Source of the DNA: a virus
Virus record (IMG/VR): IMGVR_UViG_3300010883_000302
Location: 1-28,531 of that record
DNA: 28,531 nucleotides
Direction: 5' to 3' (one strand)
The translations under genes were made by a program, and so were the position numbers. Below, one piece after another: positions 21,931 through 28,531 of this stretch; positions within the stretch are counted from its first letter, which is position 1, and every line of letters begins with the position of its first letter. The notes below the pieces were generated by a model. The model ran no database searches. It worked only from the letters and a program-made list of their open reading frames with translations, and was not told the origin of the DNA.

Positions 21931-21968
21931 AAAAAGCCCCGAAGGACGGGATGTCCTTCGGGGCTTTT
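21931..21968. terminator. Strong bidirectional terminator between core and capsid units
   Basis: AAAAGCCCCGAAGGAC (21932-21947) and GTCCTTCGGGGCTTTT (21953-21968) form a perfect 16-bp stem with a 5-base loop. The A- and T-runs flank the stem on both strands. For minus-strand transcription it ends with GGGGCTTTTTC, 26 bases after the stop of the acidic core-like gene. Confidence 0.9.
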
Positions 21969-21993
21969 AGACTAAAAACAGTGGACGGAAGCC

Positions 21994-23289
<1,296 letters not shown>

Positions 23290-23303
23290 GATTCTCTCCT
23301 TAG

Positions 23304-24716
23304 TTATCGGCGTGTCGCCGGAATCCGTGAAATGAGTGTGCCGAGGCGGGTTAGCGTCCGGGACTCATCCTTGTTGAGTTTCCTCCCAAGGATGTCTTCA
23401 GACGCCCTCAAGAACTTATTGCTGGTTTCATATTGTCCAGTGGACCCTACTCGAAGGGCCACACGGTAAAGCTCGACTGGGATCTCAATCCCAAAAGAAT
23501 AGTTGAACGCAGCGACCCTGTTTACCAGGTCTGCTGGGCTCGAAGAGGTCGTGAGCAAAGCTGCCAAACCCGCACGGTAACCCGTGATGAGGCCCTCTTT
23601 GATGACAGTGTCGTTGGGCTCAGCAGAGGACTCTTCAGGAGAAGGGTCCTGCTGGTCACCGCCAGACAGGTCATCGAAAATCTGTTGTTTAGCCCGCTGG
23701 AGAATCTGCTTCACAACCTTCTGTTGGAGGCCATCGAGCGGGCTCTCTTCCTCTTGGGCAGGTTGTTCTTCTTCGCCACCACCGCTGTCTTCTTCTTCTT
23801 CGTCCCAGCCTGCCAGGTTCTCAGAGGCAGCCATCGCCCGATTCCCCTGCACCCAATCCTTGGGAGGGCTGGACAAGATGTCCCGGATATTCTGGGCCGT
23901 TTTTGGGGAGACCTCTGCGGGCACAATGATGTTCCGCATCACCGCGCCAGCGAAAGCGGGTGTGGCAACCCAGGACGCCTCAATGAAGGTCACTCCACCT
24001 GTGGGGTCTACGGTGTGGTGTCCACACAGTTCAGCTACGCGGTGCTTGTTGTTACCATCATCGAAAAAGGTGTTCCCCTTCTCGTACTTGATGTGCTTGC
24101 ACATCTCCGTCTCATCAGCCGCAACGTGACCGCACTTCGTACAGAGCGTGAAGTCCACGGAGCAACCCATCGACATCGTGCCCATAGATCCGGCCTCAAT
24201 AGCGGCTACCAGGTCTTTGTGCTTCCGGTCTGTCGCAATCAGGATGTCAACGTAGACACTCTCACCAATGTCCCGAGCGACCGCGTCAATGATGCGGCCC
24301 TTGGAAAGGTCTTCGACCTGGACATGCTCTACGAAGTTGTGGGCTCCAACGAAGGTCCGGTAGGACTTCATCAGCACGTCCCTCGACCAGGCATCCATGT
24401 TGTTGTTGATGTACTTGTCCCCACACGCATCAATACGGAAATCGGTGTAGTTGCGGACAACCTTCTGCCCGTCCTCCTCCACTGACCCTGTCTTGACTCC
24501 CGGCTGATCGAGCACATCCACGGAACACACGATGGTGGCATGGGTGAGAAGATACTGGTCTGGTTTGAACTGTGAGCCAAGAATCCCAGTGGCTTGTTCG
24601 CTCAAACTGGCAGTGACTTCGCCCTTATGCACGGCAGCGGTACGGACCTTGTTCCAACCAGGACCATCAAGATGGGGATGGATGACTTGAGCGTATGCGT
24701 ACTTCATGAAAGCCAT
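23304..24716 (-). CDS. Prohead maturation protease with acidic C-terminal half, 470 aa
   Basis: The N-terminal about 270 residues match the herpesvirus-like prohead protease fold found in large phages. Visible landmarks are FVGAHNFVEHVQVEDLSKG (residues 122-140, with H126 and H131 as candidate catalytic His), then GESVYVDILIATDRKHKDL. Next is GSMGTMSMGCSVD (176-188), where S177, S182 or S186 would be the nucleophile. Right after this comes a zinc-ribbon-like insert, C192-x2-C195 and C206-x-H208. GGVTFIEASWVATPAFAGAV closes the protease. An acidic low-complexity linker (WDEEEEDSGGGEEEQPAQEE) and a helical C-terminal domain follow. The enzyme would cut core and capsid arms during head maturation. 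Start: TAATG overlap with the upstream zinc-ribbon gene. Confidence 0.85.
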   Translation of the reverse strand: MAFMKYAYAQVIHPHLDGPGWNKVRTAAVHKGEVTASLSEQATGILGSQFKPDQYLLTHATIVCSVDVLDQPGVKTGSVEEDGQKVVRNYTDFRIDACGDKYINNNMDAWSRDVLMKSYRTFVGAHNFVEHVQVEDLSKGRIIDAVARDIGESVYVDILIATDRKHKDLVAAIEAGSMGTMSMGCSVDFTLCTKCGHVAADETEMCKHIKYEKGNTFFDDGNNKHRVAELCGHHTVDPTGGVTFIEASWVATPAFAGAVMRNIIVPAEVSPKTAQNIRDILSSPPKDWVQGNRAMAASENLAGWDEEEEDSGGGEEEQPAQEEESPLDGLQQKVVKQILQRAKQQIFDDLSGGDQQDPSPEESSAEPNDTVIKEGLITGYRAGLAALLTTSSSPADLVNRVAAFNYSFGIEIPVELYRVALRVGSTGQYETSNKFLRASEDILGRKLNKDESRTLTRLGTLISRIPATRR

Positions 24717-25246
24717 TAGCCCGCCCCCTCATGTAGATGGATGTCCAAGTCCTTGATTAGGAACATGCAGTTAGGACAGCCCCAGAGCCTCTCACTGGCA
24801 CCCTCTCGGCGCTTGTAGATGGCCTTCTTGAGGCCAGGCTCCTTGCACTTGGGACAACCAAGAGCACCAGAGTCACACTCACCACGAGTGGCGTGGTACT
24901 GACGGTCCTTCTCTTTCCAGTAGAGGGCGACCTTGCTGGGGTCTGCCGCGAGCTTCTCCCCCGGACCACCTGGAACAGAAACCTGCCCCACGCCGCCTGG
25001 AACAGAATCATGCTCCAACTCAGGAAGGACGACCTTTCCGTCCTTCCAGCGATGCAACTCCTCTGCTGGATACCGCATCGTCCCATCAATGTGTTGAACG
25101 TCCACCATGCCGATGGCCGGATACACGGCAACCACGGTCCCAGCGGTGTCTGAACCTTCCCCCTTAGGGAAAGCTCCATCACCGACCTGGAACTCGGAAG
25201 CCCGTTCCTGCCAATCTGTATAGGCACTGGCGTTACGCTCAGACAC
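24716..25246 (-). CDS. Zinc-ribbon hypothetical protein, 176 aa
   Basis: The start is GTG at 25246 after GGAGGTCCTATC. Residues 20-66 form a small beta-barrel-like unit (GTVVAVYPAIGMVDVQHIDG, TMRYPAEELHRW), as in SH3- or KOW-like modules. A Pro/Gly linker with an internal repeat (SVPGGVGQVSVPGG) follows. The C-terminal part is a four-cysteine zinc ribbon: C131-x2-C134 and C157-x2-C160 (GCPKCKEPGLKKAIYKRREG, then LWGCPNCMFLIKDLDI). No family is recognised with certainty, but the same barrel-plus-ribbon arrangement occurs next to prohead proteases in some large phages, as I recall. It is coupled to the protease gene (TAATG overlap), so a head-assembly role is likely. Confidence 0.75.
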   Translation of the reverse strand: MSERNASAYTDWQERASEFQVGDGAFPKGEGSDTAGTVVAVYPAIGMVDVQHIDGTMRYPAEELHRWKDGKVVLPELEHDSVPGGVGQVSVPGGPGEKLAADPSKVALYWKEKDRQYHATRGECDSGALGCPKCKEPGLKKAIYKRREGASERLWGCPNCMFLIKDLDIHLHEGAG

Positions 25247-25260
25247 GATAGGACCTCCGA

Positions 25261-25887
25261 TCAGGAACTTAGGCTGTAACCATGATTGAAAGCCGTCTTG
25301 CTGGCCTCTTCATCTTCGTCAGCGTCATCTTCATCGTCATCGTCATCGTCGCCAGCCACGCGGAGGATCTGCTTGGCGAGGGCGACCAACTTGGCCTTCT
25401 TGCCAGCTTCGTCATCATCGTCAGCCTCTTCCTCATCATCGGCCTCTTCCTCATCATCGGAGGACTTGGCGGACTTCTTGGAAGCCTCTTCCTCATCATC
25501 GGCCTCTTCCTCATCGTCGGCCTCTTCCTCATCGTCCGCAGTCTTCAGCAACTCGGCGAGAAGGTTAGCGAGCTTCGCAGCAGCACCGAGCTGGCCGCCG
25601 TCAACGACATCACCCAACTCGTGAAGGTACTTCTGCTCCTTCATCGCATCGTCCATGTAAGCCTCATCGGGCTCTGTCTGGGTCACGACCGTGTCATCGG
25701 ACAGCTTGTTGTCGCGTTCGAGACCAGCGTTCTTCTCCACGAAATCCGCCAGGAGATCGCAACGATACGCGAAGTCAACGGCGACCTTCTTGGGGATGCC
25801 AAGGGTCGAGTGGTTCGCTTCGAACAGTTGAGCGAGACGGTCGAGATCAGTGGTGATGGCCTTCGCGGCCTGCTTGGAAAGGGACAT
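25261..25887 (-). CDS. Acidic repeat protein of the head-assembly block, 208 aa
   Basis: Residues 1-100 are an ordinary helical domain (SKQAAKAITTDLDRLAQLFE, VAVDFAYRCDLLADFVEKNA, QLGAAAKLANLLAELLKTAD). The remainder is Asp/Glu-rich with ADDEEE units and SKK/GKK modules, broken by one amphipathic helix (KLVALAKQILRVAG), and ends EEASKTAFNHGYSLSS. The acidic module is shared residue for residue with the 431-aa core-like protein on the other side of the protease gene. This points to a second internal core component or a protease substrate. The ATG follows AGGAGGATCCCAAC. It sits between the HAD-domain gene and the zinc-ribbon gene; an exposed acidic DNA-mimic is an alternative. Confidence 0.7.
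   Translation of the reverse strand: MSLSKQAAKAITTDLDRLAQLFEANHSTLGIPKKVAVDFAYRCDLLADFVEKNAGLERDNKLSDDTVVTQTEPDEAYMDDAMKEQKYLHELGDVVDGGQLGAAAKLANLLAELLKTADDEEEADDEEEADDEEEASKKSAKSSDDEEEADDEEEADDDDEAGKKAKLVALAKQILRVAGDDDDDDEDDADEDEEASKTAFNHGYSLSS
25300..25545 (-). repeat. Low-complexity acidic repeat region, second copy
   Basis: The region encodes three blocks of DDEEEA-type repeats plus an Asp run. The block at about 25479-25541 encodes the same 21 residues as about 22325-22390, although several codons differ synonymously. GAT/GAC and GCC/GCG changes account for the differences. Confidence 0.85.
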
Positions 25888-26032
25888 GTTGGGATCCTCC
25901 TAAGATTGTTGGGTTCGGCGGCCCTGCCTTCGGGTCCGCACATGTTACCGTGCAATGGATAGTCGGGCCGCAACACAACTACCTTCGACTTATATGACTT
26001 TGGTATAGACAGACCATTGAACCAAAGGTGAA
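25888..26032 (-). promoter_or_regulatory. Intergenic leader between HAD-domain gene and acidic repeat gene
   Basis: The 145 bases contain no gene. On the minus strand there is an A/T-rich stretch with TGTCTATACC and CATATAAG (about 25985-26010), which resembles the TGTTTATAG end of the promoter-like motif but is not a clear copy. Further down, GCGGACCC and GGGCCGC form a stem with one bulged A (about 25916-25938). The strong AGGAGG site follows. A promoter here is plausible but not demonstrated. Confidence 0.35.
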
Positions 26033-28531
26033 TCAGGCCGCAGAAAGAGGACTCACCAATGGAGGGTCAGTCTTCTTTGAGAGGTCGGCGGGGTCCCCGG
26101 AATCAACGAACGCCTGTGCATTGGCGGTCGCTGGCCCTCCAGGAAACTGACCAGAATCAGTTTCCGTCATGTCCTCGTAATCCTGCCTCCGTTGCTCAGT
26201 GATCTCCGCCTCGGCTGCCTTTTGGCCCCCTTCCTCATAAGCCGCTGTAATCGCATCGACATCAAACTTGGGGTCGGACTCAATCTTGTCCCAAGAGTCT
26301 GAGGGGTCTGAAGAACCTTCTTCCTTCCGGTCAGCCTGCTCCTTCTTGAGTGCGGGGACAATAGTGGCCTGGTCCAGCCCATAGTCGATTGCCAACTGCC
26401 TCATGGCCGCTGCCAACTCCGGTCGAGAAGGGATGGGGGGGTCTGCATCAGGGTCCCCTTGGTCGGCCAAGGCAGCGGATTCTGCAATGTTCCCAGCCGT
26501 GGAACCTGAGCCCCCCAACGCATTCACCAAATCGTCCCCCATCATCCTGTTCATGGCCTTGTGTACCAACATTCGGTTCTCGGCATGGTGCCACTCTTCC
26601 GCAGGCTTACTAAGAAAGTCCACACCGCCAGGAACCTTGGCCATGTGCTTGATGAGTGCCACTGCTTGGGCTGGAGGAGAGCCTCCGTGAGGCTCCTTGT
26701 CCCCATTTACAACAGATGCAATCGTGAGAGCCTGACTTACCCCCTTCAACTTGGCCTGGAATGGAGTCTGCTTCTTCTCATCTGGTTGCGCCTGGTGGGC
26801 TTGGAGACCCAACTCGTCAACACTCTCGTAAATCTTCTTCCGGGCCTTCTCGTCCAGGCCCTTGATGCTCTCGAAAACAGAGGTCGTCCACTTAGTTACA
26901 TCCTCCGGGGTGCCGGAGGCGTTGTCTGGGTCGAACAAGGAAGCCTCATCTTGGCCCCCCAGGAAATCGTCCAGCTCTTTGGTTATCCCCATCAACCCCT
27001 GCTTCTTCTCGTCGAAGGTCGCCCTTGCCTCTTCCTTCTTCTCGGCCTCGGCATCAGCGGCCTCTTCCTTCTTCACCTCTTCCTTCTTCTCGGCTATGTC
27101 CTTTCGGTACTCCCGAGCCATGTCCTGCTGAGCTTCCTCCGAAAGGTTGCCGTCCGAGTCTCGTTGGTCGAAATACTGCTTGTTGAGCTTCTCAACAAGC
27201 TCATCGGTGTACCTCTCCTCATCCGACTTGTCCTCCGGGAGCTTGACGACCCTGGGGTCAAAAGGTCGGTGGGCCTGACCAGAACCTGGGTCGCCTTCAG
27301 TATCTGCGGACTCTTCGTCTGCGGGCTCTTCGCCCTTAGGCTTAGCCGCATCCTGACGCTTCAGTAGCTCGTCCGCGAGCTGTTCGTAGGTCTCATCATC
27401 ACCTTCAGTGATGGCATCCCCGAGCTTCTCCCTTAGGTCATCGTCGGTCATCCCTCTTAGCTCTTCGCCCGTCACCTTCGGCCCTTCACTGTCCCCCTTG
27501 CCTTTGGGGTCGTCCTCCTTGTCCCCCTTGTCTCCCTTGTCTTTGGGGTCGCTCCCTTCTTCTTTCTTCTTCTTCTCTTCCCACTCCTCGAAGAGCTTGT
27601 GGAGAAGCGCCTGGGCCTTGCCGCCCTTGGCCCCATTCTGGAGACTGGGAACTTCCACATCACGGCCAGACTCTGGGTTCTTGACCTTCTCGTTCTTGAC
27701 CTCGTGCAGGAACTTCTTCCACCAGCCGTCGGCGTGGGACTTACCACCCGACCCCTCGTCTTCTTCCTCACCCTCGGCAACAGCGGGCTCACCTGCCAAG
27801 AGACTCAGCACAGCGGTCTTGCGGGTCTTAGCGAAGGCGTGGTGTCGATTGACTACGCTTGAGACCATCCACCCCACGCGCTTGAAGTTCCGGGAGAGGT
27901 CCTTGTCCCCCTCCTGACCCAGAGCCTCAACGTCCTCGTCGTCTTTGAGGTCCACCCTCTCCTTACGGAGGTCATTGCGTGGCGGCTTCTTCTTCGGGAG
28001 CCTTCGAACGAGACCCTGGATGGCCTCGTCTTCATTCTCGGCGTGGGACTTGGTAGCGAGACGAAGGACACGCTGGATGCTTGCGAGCTTCTCGATGTCC
28101 TCTTCTACACAATCAACGCTTCTCGAAACCTCAGAGATGGGGTGAGCAACGAACTCCAGTCCCCATCTCTCAACCATCGACTGGTACTCAGACATGTGTT
28201 GATCCTCCCACACATGCACAGACGTGAAGTTGTGTTTGCTGTGCAGCTTCGCAATGACCTTCTTCTTGTAGGTCGATGTACCTCCACCGGAGTTCAGATA
28301 GACCTCATCGAAGTTGAGGCCCGCAGACTTCAAGAGGGCCGGGACAATCCACCGGAACTTACCGTCGATGCGACCCGTGCAGCAGATAGCGAGGACATCC
28401 GAGTTCCCTATACTCCTCTTGGCCGCCGAAACGACTGAGCCGTTCCACCACGAGCCATCGGGTTTCAGAGGGACGCACGGAGGACTCAGAGACTGCTGGT
28501 TACTCCACCAGTCTCTCTGGCTCCACCAGGA
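26033..28531 (-). CDS. HAD (Swiss Army Knife RNA repair-like) domain protein with a very long charged tail, 5' truncated by window edge, 832 aa visible
   Basis: The frame stays open to the last base, so the start lies outside the window; the TTG at 28333 is internal. In-window residues 1-134 resemble the HAD-type Swiss Army Knife RNA repair-like family: SLSPPCVPLKPDGSWWN (14-30), VLAICCTGRID (46-56, motif II Thr), GLNFDEVYLNSG (71-82), TYKKKVIAKL (87-96, motif III Lys) and VHVWEDQHMSEY (105-116, motif IV acids). HAD motif I would be just upstream of the window. The following about 500 residues are highly charged and low-complexity (KKEEVKKEEAADAEAEKKEE). The last about 230 residues look helical and Ala-rich (PPAQAVALIKHMAKVPGG). 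It heads the head-assembly block. Family function in phages is unknown. Confidence 0.75.
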   Translation of the reverse strand, partial: SWWSQRDWWSNQQSLSPPCVPLKPDGSWWNGSVVSAAKRSIGNSDVLAICCTGRIDGKFRWIVPALLKSAGLNFDEVYLNSGGGTSTYKKKVIAKLHSKHNFTSVHVWEDQHMSEYQSMVERWGLEFVAHPISEVSRSVDCVEEDIEKLASIQRVLRLATKSHAENEDEAIQGLVRRLPKKKPPRNDLRKERVDLKDDEDVEALGQEGDKDLSRNFKRVGWMVSSVVNRHHAFAKTRKTAVLSLLAGEPAVAEGEEEDEGSGGKSHADGWWKKFLHEVKNEKVKNPESGRDVEVPSLQNGAKGGKAQALLHKLFEEWEEKKKKEEGSDPKDKGDKGDKEDDPKGKGDSEGPKVTGEELRGMTDDDLREKLGDAITEGDDETYEQLADELLKRQDAAKPKGEEPADEESADTEGDPGSGQAHRPFDPRVVKLPEDKSDEERYTDELVEKLNKQYFDQRDSDGNLSEEAQQDMAREYRKDIAEKKEEVKKEEAADAEAEKKEEARATFDEKKQGLMGITKELDDFLGGQDEASLFDPDNASGTPEDVTKWTTSVFESIKGLDEKARKKIYESVDELGLQAHQAQPDEKKQTPFQAKLKGVSQALTIASVVNGDKEPHGGSPPAQAVALIKHMAKVPGGVDFLSKPAEEWHHAENRMLVHKAMNRMMGDDLVNALGGSGSTAGNIAESAALADQGDPDADPPIPSRPELAAAMRQLAIDYGLDQATIVPALKKEQADRKEEGSSDPSDSWDKIESDPKFDVDAITAAYEEGGQKAAEAEITEQRRQDYEDMTETDSGQFPGGPATANAQAFVDSGDPADLSKKTDPPLVSPLSAA

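Noticed and set aside
26033-28333. Calling the HAD-domain gene as a complete 766-aa gene starting at 28333
   Set aside because: The codon at 28333 is TTG without a ribosome-binding site, and the frame is open with clear family sequence (PPCVP, TGR) up to the window edge.

Overview
This window looks like the late structural (virion) region of a large tailed phage genome or an equivalent prophage. It encodes an HK97-fold major capsid protein, a prohead protease, acidic prohead-core-like proteins, a 1493-residue fibre, a peptidase S74-type chaperone, large Ig-like surface proteins and several small families common in large environmental phages (DUF5659, FmdB-type zinc ribbon, SWIM zinc finger, DUF1360-like membrane protein, peptide deformylase). 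The sequence is moderately GC-rich. Almost every gene has a strong AGGAGG-type ribosome-binding site, several start at GTG, and many stop/start codons overlap (TGATG, TAATG, ATGA). A Gram-negative host is suggested only weakly, by one small lipoprotein. I see no tRNA, integrase, terminase or portal gene in the window.

Layout. Nearly everything is on the minus strand, so transcription runs from high to low coordinates. At 28531-21994 lies the head-assembly block: a protein cut by the window edge with an N-terminal HAD (Swiss Army Knife RNA repair-like) domain and a very long charged tail, an acidic repeat protein, a zinc-ribbon protein, the prohead protease, and an acidic/lysine-rich core or scaffold-like protein ending at a strong terminator (21931-21968). 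At 21799-20309 is a two-gene capsid unit (putative decoration protein, major capsid protein) with a hairpin-rich leader and its own terminator (20242-20280). A small lipoprotein follows.

From 19856 to 10578 is a tightly coupled run: two large Ig-like/fibronectin-type proteins, the S74 chaperone protein, a structural-type protein, a coiled-coil protein, the SWIM protein, the FmdB-like protein and a virion-type protein. A near-identical 19-base motif lies upstream of this run (19908-19926) and again upstream of the next gene (10554-10572). From 10483 to 4198 come an Ala/Thr-rich structural-type protein, DUF5659, a coiled-coil protein, an approximately 400-base gene-poor gap, and the giant fibre, which ends at a UUCG-capped hairpin and a terminator. 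From 4005 to 986 are small proteins, a membrane protein, a capsid-fibre/decoration-like protein, a neck-like protein, a beta-rich protein and peptide deformylase.

At the low-coordinate end the orientation changes: two plus-strand genes (one partial), a minus-strand thermonuclease-like enzyme, and a plus-strand small cysteine-rich protein whose 3' end overlaps the deformylase gene convergently. The main points of interest are the HAD-plus-charged-tail protein, the acidic module shared by two head genes, the duplicated promoter-like motif, the hairpins that fold well only on the minus-strand RNA, and the stand-alone S74 chaperone gene. All functional assignments come from reading motifs by eye. 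No database search was run.
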